This document shows positions 1-9,527 of a stretch of 55,372 nucleotides of DNA, piece by piece (position 1 is the stretch's first letter; each line of letters opens with the position of its first letter). The position numbers and the translations under genes are program-made. The DNA is from JBKPCD01 sp046727175. Lineage in GTDB: Bacteria; Acidobacteriota; Vicinamibacteria; Vicinamibacterales; 2-12-FULL-66-21. Location: positions 1-55,372 of the forward strand of contig JBKPCD010000216.1 of the NCBI GenBank assembly GCA_046727175.1, read 5' to 3'. The notes beneath the pieces were generated by a model. It was not told the DNA's origin. It did not search any database and saw nothing but the letters and a program-made list of their open reading frames with translations.

Positions 1-1
1 G

Positions 2-1516
2 CGCAAGTACCACCCGCAGGCGCAAATGTGGATGTCGCCGCAGGGCTTCACGAAGGACTGGATGGAGGAGTTCTACGCTCTCGTCAAGGCAGAGCCGACG
101 TGGCTATCGGGTATCGTCTTCGGCCCCCAGGTCCGCGATCCCCTCCCGACGTTGTGCCAGCGTTTGCCGAAGCGCTACCCGATCCGCCGCTACCCCGACA
201 TCACCCACTCACTGCGCTCACAGTACCCCGTGCCTGACTGGGACATCGCGCACGCGTTGACCTCCGAACGTGAGTCGATCAATCCGCGACCGGTTGACCA
301 GGCGGTTATCTTCCGCCAGTTGATGCCGTACGCCACGGATTTCATCACCTATTCGGAGGGCGTCAACGATGACGTGAACAAGATCTTGTGGAGCGGCCTC
401 GGCTGGGATCCGGCTGCTGACGTGCCGCAGATTCTCCGAGAGTACAGCCGATACTTCATCGGCGATCGCTACACGGATACATTTGCGCAGGGCCTGCTCT
501 CGCTCGAGCGAAACTGGCGCGGACCGCTTGCGACGAACGCGTCGGTGTACACGACCCTGGAGCAGTTCCAGGCGCTGGAGCGCGAGGCCGCGCCGCGCGA
601 TCTGCAGAACTGGCGGTTCCAGCAAGCACTTTATCGCGCCTACTACGATGCGTACCAACGCGCGCGGCAGCTGTTCGAAACCGAGCTCGAGGAAAAGGCG
701 ATCGAGCGGCTGCGCAATGCGCGACAGATCGGTGCGAGGTCTGCGATGTCGGAAGCGTCCGCGATCCTTCAGCGCGCGGATCGGGAGAAGGCGGCGACAG
801 AGTGGCGGGAGCGGGTATACGTGCTGGCGGAAGCACTCTTCCAGAGCATCCACGCGCAGTTGAGCGTGACGAAGTACGGGGCGATCGCCGTGGGACGTGG
901 CGCGTCGCTCGATAGCGCGGAGCGGCCGCTGAACAATCGTCGCTGGTTCGAAGCGCGGTTCGGCGAGATTGCCGAACTGCTCACTGAGGAGGAACGTCTC
1001 GCAGCGATTGCCCGTATCGTCGATTGGACAAATCCGGGACCCGGTGGGTTCTACGACGATCTCGGTGACCCCTCGAACCAGCCACATCTGCTGCGCGGAC
1101 CAGGGTTCCTCGAGGATCCGGGCGCCTTCCAGTCGGTGTCGGTGGGCTTCGCGTATCGACCCGACTGGCGACTATCGTGGATGACTCACGCGGAATCGTT
1201 CTACGATGCGCCGTTGAAGATGCGATATACGGGCCTCGACCCGAACAGCCGTTATCGCATTCGCGTCGTCTACGCAGGCGACGTCTACGGTCCCAACACG
1301 GCGATTCGTCTTGTCGCGAACGATCAGTACGAGGTGCATCCGCCGATCACGAAGGACCGCGACGTCCGACCCCTCGAGTTCGACATTCCTGCCGGGGTGA
1401 CGCGCGGCGGCGAGCTGACGCTCACGTGGACTCAGACCCCCGGTCAGGGCGGCGCCGGCCGTGGGAATCAGATCGCGGAGGTCTGGCTGATGCGCAGCGA
1501 CCGGGTTGCACAATGA
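2..1516 (+). CDS. Probable glycoside-hydrolase-like protein, 3' part (5' end outside window)
   Basis: The reading frame is open to the left edge, so the N-terminus is missing; about 504 residues are visible. The visible part begins in what resembles a TIM-barrel (WMSPQGF near the start, then a segment with SEGVNDD and LGWDPAADV near residues 115-140). These recall large secreted hydrolases acting on uronic acid or amino sugars. A helical middle follows, and the last 120 residues look like a beta-sandwich carbohydrate-binding domain. I cannot assign a GH family or name the catalytic residues. The stop overlaps the next ATG by 4 bases, so the two genes are probably co-translated. Pairing with a sugar-acid-type aldolase supports carbohydrate catabolism, but this is inference. 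Confidence 0.55.
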   Translation, partial: RKYHPQAQMWMSPQGFTKDWMEEFYALVKAEPTWLSGIVFGPQVRDPLPTLCQRLPKRYPIRRYPDITHSLRSQYPVPDWDIAHALTSERESINPRPVDQAVIFRQLMPYATDFITYSEGVNDDVNKILWSGLGWDPAADVPQILREYSRYFIGDRYTDTFAQGLLSLERNWRGPLATNASVYTTLEQFQALEREAAPRDLQNWRFQQALYRAYYDAYQRARQLFETELEEKAIERLRNARQIGARSAMSEASAILQRADREKAATEWRERVYVLAEALFQSIHAQLSVTKYGAIAVGRGASLDSAERPLNNRRWFEARFGEIAELLTEEERLAAIARIVDWTNPGPGGFYDDLGDPSNQPHLLRGPGFLEDPGAFQSVSVGFAYRPDWRLSWMTHAESFYDAPLKMRYTGLDPNSRYRIRVVYAGDVYGPNTAIRLVANDQYEVHPPITKDRDVRPLEFDIPAGVTRGGELTLTWTQTPGQGGAGRGNQIAEVWLMRSDRVAQ

Positions 1517-2313
1517 CCCAGCAACGGTGGGAGAGCCCTCTGCGGCGCCGTCTCATGGCGGGCGAGCCAGTCGTAGGTGTCACGATCAGCACGACCAGCC
1601 TCGATGTCGCTGCGCGCCTTGCGACCCTCGGTTTCGACCTCCTCTGGATCGAGATGGAGCACTCGCCCATTACACTCGAGACTCTCAGGAACATCGTGCT
1701 TGCGACCCGTGGACTGCCCGCGGTCCCGTTGGCGCGCGTTCCGGTCAACGAGCTGTGGGTCGCGAAGCGCGTGCTCGATGCCGGCGTGCATGGAGTGATC
1801 TTTCCGTTCACGAGTACGCCCGCGCTCGCGCAACAAGCGGCGCAGGCATGCAGGTATCCGCCCATCGGCCGGCGCGGATCGGGAGCCGGCCTCGCAACGT
1901 CGTGCTGGCCAGAGCCCGACTGCTATCACGACTCTGCCGACCGCAACGTGACCGTAGTGGTGATGATCGAAGAGGCCTCGGCGCTCGAGCACGTCGATCA
2001 AATTGCGGCGACACCAGGCGTCGACGTCGTGTTCCTCGGCACCGGCGATCTGTCTTTCTCGTTTGGCCTGCGCGGACGGCAGGACGACGCGCGCCTCGCG
2101 GCTGCGGCGGAGGCCGTGGTCGCGGCCGCGCAACGTCACCGCAAGGTCGCGGGTACGGTTATCGGCAGCGCCGCCGAGGCACAGCAGCGAATCCAGCAGG
2201 GGTTTCGGTTCCTGCAGGGCGTCTCCGATCTCGTCCTGATGGAGGCAGGGGCCCGTGAGCTTCTCGCACCTCTCGGACGGGGAGCGGGTCAGGTTGCCAA
2301 GCCGCTGTATTGA
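1513..2313 (+). CDS. HpcH/HpaI family aldolase
   Basis: A 266-residue protein of normal length for class II pyruvate aldolases, which reversibly cleave 2-keto-3-deoxy sugar acids or hydroxylated keto acids to pyruvate and an aldehyde. Family signatures are visible: GVTISTTS near the N-terminus, the active-site segment WIEMEHSP near residue 50, and metal-ligand positions in VVMIEEAS and in GTGDLSFSFG (usually GPxDLS). The start chosen is the ATG whose TGA overlaps the upstream stop (ATGA), not an earlier in-frame start, because the upstream extension runs antiparallel to family length. Co-translation with the upstream glycoside-hydrolase-like gene suggests breakdown of a uronic acid or deoxy sugar. 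Substrate is unknown. Confidence 0.85.
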   Translation: MTQQRWESPLRRRLMAGEPVVGVTISTTSLDVAARLATLGFDLLWIEMEHSPITLETLRNIVLATRGLPAVPLARVPVNELWVAKRVLDAGVHGVIFPFTSTPALAQQAAQACRYPPIGRRGSGAGLATSCWPEPDCYHDSADRNVTVVVMIEEASALEHVDQIAATPGVDVVFLGTGDLSFSFGLRGRQDDARLAAAAEAVVAAAQRHRKVAGTVIGSAAEAQQRIQQGFRFLQGVSDLVLMEAGARELLAPLGRGAGQVAKPLY

Positions 2314-2454
2314 ATCACTAATCACTGATCGTGAATCACTTATCTTCCAGGATTCGCAATTAATGATTCGCGATTAATGATTCGCAATTAATGATTCGCG
2401 ATTAATGATTCGCGATTAGTGATTCGCGATTAGTGATTAGTGATTAGTGATTAG
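2311..2454. repeat. GATTCGCG/GATTAGT tandem-palindromic element in a convergent gap
   Basis: Six 14-base units (consensus GATTCGCGATTAAT/AGT) run head to tail from 2351 to 2434, followed by 7-base half-units GATTAGT to 2454. On the left side (2311-2339) related units occur in inverted orientation (TGAATCACTAATCACT), so the whole can fold as a long imperfect hairpin. The TGA stop of the upstream plus-strand gene (2311-2313) and the TAA stop of the minus-strand receptor (2451-2453) both lie inside the element. A bidirectional terminator role is plausible. A sister copy lies at 34418-34552. Confidence 0.85.
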
Positions 2455-5400
2455 AACCACACGCGCAACGCGAACTGCATGATGCGCGGGTCGTCGGCGT
2501 TCAGGATTCGCCCGAAGTTCGACGAATTCTGGCTCGTGTTCGGGTTCCCGAGGTTGACCCAGTTGAACACGTTGAACGACTCGACGCGCACCTGCAGTTT
2601 TGTCGGGCCCGCGCTGAAGGTTTTGTGCAAGCCGACGTCGACATTTTTCGAGCCCGGCCCCCGCAGCGCGTTTCGCCCTGCGGTGCCGAAGGTACCCAAT
2701 GCGTTCGGCGCGTAGACGCTGGTGTTGAACCACGCCTGCACTTTTTCCTGATTGGACCGGTCAGAAGGCAGCTCGGGATCGCCGCTCTGATCGGCTCGCT
2801 GTCCGCCGGTACCGGTGCGCGCATTGTCAACGCCGCTGGTCGCCGTGAGGCCGACACCGCTCTGCATCACGAGGATGCCGGTCAGCGACCAACCACTGAT
2901 CACAGCGTCGAGCGCAGGATTTCCGACCCGTCCGGGGATCTCCCACAAGAACGAGGTCACCCAGCGATGAAGCCGGTCGGAATTTGCCGGCCCCCAATCG
3001 AAGTCGAGATCGAACGGGTTCGTCTGGGTGACGCCTGTCTGCTTGTTCTCCGACGCGTGGTCCATCGTTTTCGACAGCGTGTAGTTGCTCAGCACTGACA
3101 ACCCTTTGCTGAGTCTTTTGTCGAGCGTGAGCTGCAGCGAGTGGTATCGGGACTCGCCAGTCGCCTCGACTGTCGTGATGTTGTTGAAATTGGGATACAG
3201 CGGCCGCCGCTGGTTCGTGGTCGCGGTCGTAGCGCCGGGAGCATAGACTGCCGCGTTCAGTTCGCGGAGTATCGCGAGGCGGTCACCCGCCGACCCGGCG
3301 TACGCGACGCGCACCAGGTAGGTCGGAACAATCTCCCGCTCGACTGTCACGTTCCACGACTGAAGCCGGCCGTTCTCCAGATTCTCGTCGTAACTGAACA
3401 TCGTGTGCGGCAGAAAGAAGGCTGCGGTTGCCGGCACATCGAACGGATCCTGCGGGAACGGGTTCGTGCGTCCCGCATACGGATTCAGAACGTCGTTCGT
3501 CGCGTCGCCGGAGAACGAGACCAACGTTCCGAAGGGCCCCTGGTTCGCCGGGCTGTTTGTCGAGATCGTATTCGGCCGGTCGTAGAAAATTCCGTAGCCG
3601 GCGCGGATGCTGCTCTTTCCGTCCCCGAACGGGTCGTAGGCGAACCCGACGCGCGGTCCGAAGTCAGTCCAGGAGGGGTCGTATCCGCCGTCGGGGCAGC
3701 CCGCGTCTCCGGGATACAGCGCGCCGTTCGGCGCGTTCACATACACCTGCGACTTCTGCCCTGGCCGGTAGCACGCCAGGCGATTGTTGACGTCGGTGTA
3801 AGGAAAGAACGGATCCCAGCGCAGACCCAGGTTCAGCGTCAGCTTCGTGTTCAGGCGGAACGTGTCCTGGATGAACGTCGCCAGGAAATGCATCCGCGTG
3901 TTCTTGTACTCGCCGACGCCCTGCTCGAAGCTCGAGAACTTGCCGAGGAAGAAGTCCGCCAACGCATCGCCGGTGAACGGCGCGGCGCCTGAATACGTGA
4001 ACCGCCCGTTCGCACGGAAATTGTTGACGATGTCTCCTTTCCCGTAGCTGTAGTCGATGCCCGTCGCGATTTCGTGACGGCCCTTCGTCCAGCGGACCGT
4101 GTCAATGATCTGGAACTCGTCACGGAGAAACGTGTTCGTGTCGCCGCTGTTGATCCCGAAGTAGCCGGACACGTTGAAGAACCACTGCGGCGTCTCGTCG
4201 TTGTAGACGTTGATGCCGAGGGTCGAATAGTCGGGTGGATAGATTTGGAAGTTCTTGTTGTTGGTCCGGTTGAACGTCACCACCACGTTGTTCAGCAGGG
4301 TTGGCGCGAGGACGTACGTGTCGTTCACCGAGACCACCGTGTTCTGCCAGGTGCGGCCGAAGGCGCTCGTCAGAATGTTCCCCGACGCGAGCACCGGAGG
4401 CGTGGACGCCTTCGAGACCCAGACGCGACCGTACGCGCGGTGCCGGCTGCTGAACGAGTAGTCGACCCGAGACAGGTACTGGCTGTCGTCGTTGGACACC
4501 GGTTGCTGGTATCGAAGCGTGAGGGCGTTGTCGGCAGGAAGTGGGTTCGGAAGCGGCAGCCAGTCGTTGACGATCTTCACCGCCGCCGGGCTGAACAAGG
4601 AGGTCGGAATCCGGTTGTTCGCGAACGGCTCACCGGTGAACGGATTGCGCAGCTGTCGAGAGATCGCCGAAAAATCACCAGCGCGCATCGCGGCGCTCGG
4701 GACGAGCGCCGTGAGGTCCGTCGGGCGTCGGTCCTGGTTCGTTCCCTGATAGGAGCCGAAGAAGAACACGCGATTGCGCCGGATGGGGCCACCGAAGGTC
4801 CCGCCGTACTGCTGGCGTTTAAGCCCATCGTCGACGCCCGGTGTGAAGAAGTTGTTCGCGTTGAAGTTGTAATGGCGGAAGTAGCCGAAGCCGAGGGCCC
4901 GGAAATTGTTCGTGCCGGCTCGCGTCACGGCGTTGACGATTGCGCCGACGTTGCGGCCGTACTCGGCGCTGAAGCTGTTGGTCTGGACGCTGAACTCCTG
5001 CAGCGCGTCCGGGTTTGGCATCGGGTTGGGCGCGTTGCTGTAGTGGTCGTTGTTCGACCCGCCGTCGAGCACGTAGTTCGTGGTATTGCCGCGCGCACCG
5101 CTCGACGCGACCGGCCGCACGCCTGGATACGTCGCACCCGACGTGAGGTCCGATCTGTCGGGCAGGACGCCGGCGACCAGCGTCATCAGCTGCGTTGGAT
5201 TGCGCCCGTTGAGCGGCAGTTTCTCGATGCGTTCCTGATCGACGATGGTCTTGAGCGTGCCCGTGACCGTCTCCACAGTGGTCGCCGCGCCACTGACCGT
5301 CACCGTCTCGGTCACTGCACCAACCCTCATCGTCACGTCGAGACGCACGTCCTCGTTCACACGAACGACCACGTCGGTGTTCTTTGCCGTCTGAAAACCG

Positions 5401-5657
5401 GATAACTCGGTCACGACCGTGTAACGGCCCACCGGCAGCCCTCGAAGCACGTAAACGCCCGCGTCGTTCGTAACGGTCGTCATTTCTGCATTCGTGGCGC
5501 CGTGGATGGCTTTGACGGTCACACCCGGCATCAGACCGCCATTTGTGTCCCGCACCACGCCGGTGATGCTCCCCGTCGTCGTCTGGGCGCGGGCTTCCGG
5601 CGCAGCCGCGGAGAAGGCCAGACATGTCGCGAACACCGCGAGCAATTTCCGCCTCAT
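2451..5657 (-). CDS. TonB-dependent receptor, Oar-like, with carboxypeptidase-regulatory N-domain
   Basis: A 1068-residue outer-membrane protein. Residues 1-24 are a signal peptide ending ARA. Residues about 27-110 form a carboxypeptidase-regulatory-like beta-sandwich (TGVVRDTNGG, then GVYVLRGLPVGRYTV). A plug domain follows with the typical LPLNGRNP motif near residue 150, and the rest is a beta-barrel ending in a terminal Phe (RVWF), as expected for BAM-assembled proteins. Start supported by AGGAGG four bases upstream. These receptors import large ligands in Acidobacteria, usually without a SusD partner, and none is seen here. It is divergent from a sialidase gene, so a glycan ligand is possible. 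Its stop codon sits in the GATTAG repeat. Confidence 0.93.
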   Translation of the reverse strand: MRRKLLAVFATCLAFSAAAPEARAQTTTGSITGVVRDTNGGLMPGVTVKAIHGATNAEMTTVTNDAGVYVLRGLPVGRYTVVTELSGFQTAKNTDVVVRVNEDVRLDVTMRVGAVTETVTVSGAATTVETVTGTLKTIVDQERIEKLPLNGRNPTQLMTLVAGVLPDRSDLTSGATYPGVRPVASSGARGNTTNYVLDGGSNNDHYSNAPNPMPNPDALQEFSVQTNSFSAEYGRNVGAIVNAVTRAGTNNFRALGFGYFRHYNFNANNFFTPGVDDGLKRQQYGGTFGGPIRRNRVFFFGSYQGTNQDRRPTDLTALVPSAAMRAGDFSAISRQLRNPFTGEPFANNRIPTSLFSPAAVKIVNDWLPLPNPLPADNALTLRYQQPVSNDDSQYLSRVDYSFSSRHRAYGRVWVSKASTPPVLASGNILTSAFGRTWQNTVVSVNDTYVLAPTLLNNVVVTFNRTNNKNFQIYPPDYSTLGINVYNDETPQWFFNVSGYFGINSGDTNTFLRDEFQIIDTVRWTKGRHEIATGIDYSYGKGDIVNNFRANGRFTYSGAAPFTGDALADFFLGKFSSFEQGVGEYKNTRMHFLATFIQDTFRLNTKLTLNLGLRWDPFFPYTDVNNRLACYRPGQKSQVYVNAPNGALYPGDAGCPDGGYDPSWTDFGPRVGFAYDPFGDGKSSIRAGYGIFYDRPNTISTNSPANQGPFGTLVSFSGDATNDVLNPYAGRTNPFPQDPFDVPATAAFFLPHTMFSYDENLENGRLQSWNVTVEREIVPTYLVRVAYAGSAGDRLAILRELNAAVYAPGATTATTNQRRPLYPNFNNITTVEATGESRYHSLQLTLDKRLSKGLSVLSNYTLSKTMDHASENKQTGVTQTNPFDLDFDWGPANSDRLHRWVTSFLWEIPGRVGNPALDAVISGWSLTGILVMQSGVGLTATSGVDNARTGTGGQRADQSGDPELPSDRSNQEKVQAWFNTSVYAPNALGTFGTAGRNALRGPGSKNVDVGLHKTFSAGPTKLQVRVESFNVFNWVNLGNPNTSQNSSNFGRILNADDPRIMQFALRVWF

Positions 5658-5992
5658 ACAGCCTCCTGATTTCTTTCCGGGTTGGAGGTAGGCCTGACGT
5701 GAAGTTCAGGCTCTGGGCTTTTGAGCCTGCCAAGGAACTCGCGGGAAACAGCCGCCGAATTTGACTGACCCGAGCGTGGCATGCATGCACCTCGAGTATG
5801 AAATCGACGTACCGTCAGGACAGGGTGTCAGTAAATCGCAACGGGATTCCGGAAGTCAATTTGTTCCGTCGCCCAAACTTGTTGCCATTCTTCCGGTCTC
5901 CTTGATAACTTGCGCGGCAAGAAGGGAAAAGGGAAAAGGGAAAAAGGAAAAGAGGAGAAGGGAAAGGGGAAAGGGAAGAAGTAAGGAGCGCC
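5658..5992. promoter_or_regulatory. Divergent intergenic region with 63-nt pure purine tract
   Basis: The 335 bases between the receptor and the sialidase contain no gene. Positions 5919-5981 are an unbroken run of 63 purines on the plus strand (G/A clusters such as GGGAAAA), ending just before the AAGGAG of the sialidase. A 7-bp inverted repeat CAGGCTC/GAGCCTG (5707-5713 and 5723-5729, 9-base loop) lies in the receptor leader and could be an operator or leader hairpin. No clear -35/-10 pair could be assigned. Confidence 0.6.
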
Positions 5993-7272
5993 GTGCATCT
6001 ACGAATCATGCTCAAGTACTTGGCCGGTCTCCTCGCTGCCGTCACCGTTACGACGAGTCAGCCGCAGGCGTGGACTGAACCCTCCGCGCCCGACGCGGCG
6101 TTCCTCGATTCCGAGTTACTGTTCCCGCTCGAGCACTGGCACAATCACGCCTCGACGATCGTGGAACTACCCGACGGCGATCTGCTCGCATGCTGGTTTC
6201 ACGGTTCCGGCGAACGGACGGCGGACGATGTCGTCGTCCAGGGCGCGAGACTGCGCAAGCGCTCGCGCAAGTGGAGCGAGCGATTTCTTCTGGCTGACAC
6301 CGCCGGCTACCCCGATACCAATCCCACGATGTTCATCGATCCGCGGAAGCGGCTGTGGCTGCTATGGCCGACCATCCTGGCGAATGAGTGGCACACAGCG
6401 CTCATGAAATACAAGGTCTCGTCGGACTACCAAGCCGACGGCGCACCCCGCTGGGACATCAGTGAAGTGCTGCACGTCACGCCGGGCGACGAGTTCAAGG
6501 CATCGGTCGACCGGGAGCTCGATCGCGTACTGGCCGCCCGGCGCGACGCCGCAACTGACGAACGGCTGACGCGCGTGATCGCACAACTCCGCGAGCAGGC
6601 GGCGGACAAGCTGACTCGACGTCTCGGATGGATGACGCGCGCCCATCCGTACGTGCTCGACGGCACGCGACTGATCGTGCCACTGTACTCCGACGGGTTC
6701 AGCTTCTCACTCATGGCCATCAGCGACGATTGGGGCCACTCCTGGAAGACGAGTACGCCGCTGGTCGGGCTCGGCAACATTCAACCCTCGCTCGTCCGAA
6801 AGAAAGACGGCACGCTCGTGGCGTACATGCGCGACAACGGTCCGCCCCCAAGCGGTTGCAGGTCAGCCAATCCAAGGATCGCGGAGAGACGTGGAGTGCG
6901 GTGGAGGATAGCGAACTTCCGAACCCGGGGAGCGGCGCCGAAGTCCGCGCCCTCGCGAGCGGCAACTGGATTCTCATCTACAACGACCTGGAGCGCGGAC
7001 GCTTCAGCCTTGCCGTATCGCTGTCCGACGACGAGGGGCGGACGTGGCGGTGGACGCGTCATCTCGAGCGGGATGCCGAATCCGCCGATCTGACTCAGCT
7101 CGGGCAGTATCATTATCCGTCGATTATTCAAGCGGCGGACGGGACACTGCATGCAACCTATAGTTACTTCCTCCCGGAGGCAAAGTCGCAAAAAGACCGC
7201 GAAGGACGTTTACTGCGCAAATCGATCAAGCATGCGCACTTCAATGAAGCATGGATACGGCAACCTGATTAG
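5993..7272 (+). pseudogene. Sialidase-like (BNR repeat) exported protein, interrupted by a one-base frameshift
   Basis: The first part (GTG at 5993, AAGGAG at 5983-5988) carries a signal peptide, then a beta-propeller start with WHNHASTIVELPDGD and an Asp-box at about 6721-6745 (SDDWGHSW). After RDNGPP the frame is lost. The family pattern resumes in the -1 frame with Asp-boxes at 6871-6894 (SKDRGETW) and about 7024-7047 (SDDEGRTW) and runs to a normal C-terminus at 7272. Restoring one C in the C5 run at 6845-6849 joins the frames as GPPPKRLQ. Sialidase-fold enzymes remove terminal sialic acids, but many secreted homologues act on other sugars. Real decay and a homopolymer read error cannot be separated here. 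Divergent from a TonB receptor. Confidence 0.82.
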
Positions 7273-7392
7273 TCCCACCCCGTAAACCGGTTCACGGTTC
7301 AAGGCCTGGCTTAGGGGTGCACCGCTGAAATGAGCGGCCACTGAGTTATAGGCGGCCCGCCAATTGCCGTCCTGTCTCGAGCCGGCGACCCG

Positions 7393-7625
7393 CTACGCCG
7401 GAATCCGCAGCCGCGTGTGCGCGTTGCCCCAGGCGATTTTCTGGAAGATCTCGGCCGAGGTCGACCGCTTCAGCAGGTTCAAGGTCTCGCGTGCCACGCA
7501 CTTTCCCGCCAGTCGTGCCGCCGCCGGGTTGTTGCTCTGGCTGACGCTCCCACCGTGGCCGTCGCTGCAGCTGCAGTCGCTGCCGAAGAGAAGCTTGTCG
7601 TCCTCCATTCGGCGAAGAGGATTTC
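7393..7625 (-). pseudogene. Amidohydrolase relic (C-terminal fragment)
   Basis: About 75 residues match the end of an amidohydrolase-2 TIM-barrel: DDKLLFGSDCSCSDG (the strand with the metal-binding Asp), then LAGKCVARETLNLLK, then IFQKIAWGNAHTRL with the conserved Asn-Ala-His near the end. The fragment has a proper stop at 7393, but the upstream frame is closed by a TGA next to 7625 and no N-terminal two thirds exists, because the PilZ gene begins its 3' end at 7635. It is therefore a leftover 3' end. The rest of the gap (7273-7392) shows only small inverted repeats around 7289-7350 and no gene. Confidence 0.6.
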
Positions 7626-7634
7626 ACCGACGTG

Positions 7635-8663
7635 TCACGCATCAATGATAGATGTCTTCGTCTCGATCGCTGGCGACTCCGCCGGTTCCCGGGTTGGTCT
7701 CGGCCGTACCCGCGTCATCAAGGCGAACACGCGGGTCATCTCCTGCCGAATGTTATAGAGAAGGTCCTGCTGGTCGGTGCACCATGCTTCCGTTTTCTCC
7801 AGTTGAGTGGAGAGGCGGCTGGTCTGCGTTGCCCAGCCCTCGCGCTCTTGCTCGTACGTCTTCAGGTGTTGAGTGCTCGTCGCGATCAGCGCCGCCTGGT
7901 GACCTTCGAGCTCCGACAGCTGCTGCTGCAGTGCGTGCAGCGTGGCCTCGAGCGTCGTTCGCTCCTCCTGATGCTCTCGCGCGAGGCGTTGCTCGGCCTC
8001 ACGTGCGGCGGCCAGGTGGCGGGACAATTCGTCCGCCTGCCGTTCGGCATCCCGCAGCCGGGTCTCGAGCGCCCGCCGTTCTGCGTCCCACCGTGCGCGT
8101 TCTGCGGCGTGGCTCTCAGCGGTTCTCTTTTGATACGTTTCGCTGACAGCGACCGCCACCTGCAGCTTCTCGAAGGCTTCGGGACGCTGCGACGCCTCGG
8201 CGCGCGGCCGTGGCACGTCCTGGCGAGTCGTCACGGTAGGAGCTCCGGGTTCGGACTCGATCTCAGGCTGCCGTTCCGGTGAGGAGGCTGTATCGCCGGA
8301 CGTGTCGAGCACGGAAGCGAGGACGGATTGTTCCGTACTCAAATCGAAGATCGCGAAATCCTTGTCGAGCAGCACGCCAGCGCGGTATTTCAGCCTTCCG
8401 CCAACCAACGCTGCGTCGACTCGGACGATGCGGCCGCCGACGGTGTAGATCTGATCGTCGCTGGTAATGTGCAGACAGACGCCGGCCCCGGGCACGAGTC
8501 GAACATCGGATTCAACCAGCAGACCACGGCGTGAGACGTTGATTACCTGGACATCGGGACCTGCCAGAATGCTTGCCCGAAGTGACGGGAGGCGCGTCGC
8601 GGGGTGGCGCGGAGATTGTCGTCGGTCGGGGATGAGCCGGTCGCGTTCAGCGCTGTCGTCCAT
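7635..8663 (-). CDS. PilZ-domain protein with long C-terminal coiled coil
   Basis: A 342-residue protein from the chosen ATG; an upstream in-frame extension to 8828 is possible but is Arg-rich and lacks family features. The N-terminal 100 residues resemble PilZ, the c-di-GMP binding domain: an RRQSPRHPATR stretch replaces the RxxxR motif and NVSRRGLLVES matches (D/N)xSxxG. A Pro/Glu linker leads to a coiled coil of about 150 residues rich in Glu, Arg, Gln and Ala, ending in a short tail. There is no signal peptide or membrane segment, so it is probably cytoplasmic. It may link c-di-GMP to an oligomeric partner such as a motility or secretion apparatus, but no such genes lie nearby. No strong ribosome site. 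Confidence 0.75.
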   Translation of the reverse strand: MDDSAERDRLIPDRRQSPRHPATRLPSLRASILAGPDVQVINVSRRGLLVESDVRLVPGAGVCLHITSDDQIYTVGGRIVRVDAALVGGRLKYRAGVLLDKDFAIFDLSTEQSVLASVLDTSGDTASSPERQPEIESEPGAPTVTTRQDVPRPRAEASQRPEAFEKLQVAVAVSETYQKRTAESHAAERARWDAERRALETRLRDAERQADELSRHLAAAREAEQRLAREHQEERTTLEATLHALQQQLSELEGHQAALIATSTQHLKTYEQEREGWATQTSRLSTQLEKTEAWCTDQQDLLYNIRQEMTRVFALMTRVRPRPTREPAESPAIETKTSIIDA

Positions 8664-9053
8664 GGGATCCAGTTGGTGTTCGAAAGGGAGAAGAGCACGT
8701 CTTGCAAGACGTTCACCAGTAAGGCCACAAAGCCGATTCGCGTAAGTGTTTCCCAACCAGTGAGTTTGAGCCATCTGGCGCCGCGCTCTACCGGCTCGTG
8801 AGCGGCGTCGTCCGAATTCTGCAATCACAATTACAGAATCGGAGCAGCACAGTGCCGAGTCCCGATCGGCCTACTGACGGCCCCTGATCCGTCTAACGAC
8901 CTCGGAGTCGCTGAAGGATCGTCGAATTACGGCAGTGGGGAGCAGCCGTCGATTGAAGATCGATGCGTATTTCCGCCGGCGGCTGCGCGATGGATCTTGG
9001 ACGCTGCGAAACCGAGCTGTTTGCTCCTTATTAATTCAAGCGCGTGAATGCAA
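8664..9053. other. Intergenic region, no gene supported
   Basis: About 390 bases upstream of the PilZ gene and downstream of the small secreted protein. Open frames here are short and have no recognisable domain. Only the possible N-terminal extension of the PilZ protein (to 8828) could be coding. No convincing promoter or hairpin was seen. Confidence 0.4.
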
Positions 9054-9527
9054 TCAGCGGGTGCTTGTCATGCGTGGCTCCAGAACGATCTCCCGCGCGA
9101 GACGCGTGCCTAGCACTTCACGGATTTCCAGACGATCCTTGTATCCCTGCATCTGTTTCTGATCGTCGCCTATGACCTTCTGGAACAACACATCACCCTT
9201 TTGCTCGTTGGCCTCCATCGTGGCAAGGTCTTTGTACTCCGTCAGCAGCAAGAGGTTCCAATCGGTCGGTCCATGTCCCTCGGTTGTGAGTACGCGATAG
9301 GAGAGAATCAGGCCCTCCTTCTTGGCGCTCTCCTGAACCTTTTTCCAGTCATTTGCCACATAGTTCAGATAGGCCGTTTCCATTCCCGGCTTCATGCGGA
9401 TCATCGAAATCTCCCACACTGAGCCGTTCCGGTAGGGACGGGTGACCTGCGCATAGACCGACAGCCCCGCCGCCAGCACGCACGCCGCGACTATCAACAC
9501 TCCGATGACGACCGTAGATCGTTTCAT
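9054..9527 (-). CDS. Small exported protein, possibly dimeric alpha/beta-barrel fold
   Basis: 157 residues. Residues 1-26 form a signal peptide or anchor (KRS then a hydrophobic stretch, ending VYA before Gln). The mature part contains EISMIRMKPGMETAYLNYVANDWKK and a central WNLLLLTEYKDLATME segment. This resembles secreted proteins of the NIPSNAP/antibiotic-monooxygenase-like ferredoxin fold found singly in many Acidobacteria. No catalytic residues can be named. The start at 9527 is preferred over an upstream TTG because GGAG and AAGGA lie at ribosome-binding distance. It stands alone, with its neighbours on the same strand 390 bases away and on the opposite strand. Confidence 0.7.
   Translation of the reverse strand: MKRSTVVIGVLIVAACVLAAGLSVYAQVTRPYRNGSVWEISMIRMKPGMETAYLNYVANDWKKVQESAKKEGLILSYRVLTTEGHGPTDWNLLLLTEYKDLATMEANEQKGDVLFQKVIGDDQKQMQGYKDRLEIREVLGTRLAREIVLEPRMTSTR

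Noticed and set aside
2351..2454. CRISPR array
   Set aside because: Units are 14 bases with no unique spacers, so this is a tandem repeat, not a CRISPR.
4074..5405. Plus-strand frame antisense to the TonB receptor
   Set aside because: Val/Arg/Glu-rich shadow typical of high-GC genes; the receptor has a clear signal peptide, plug and barrel.
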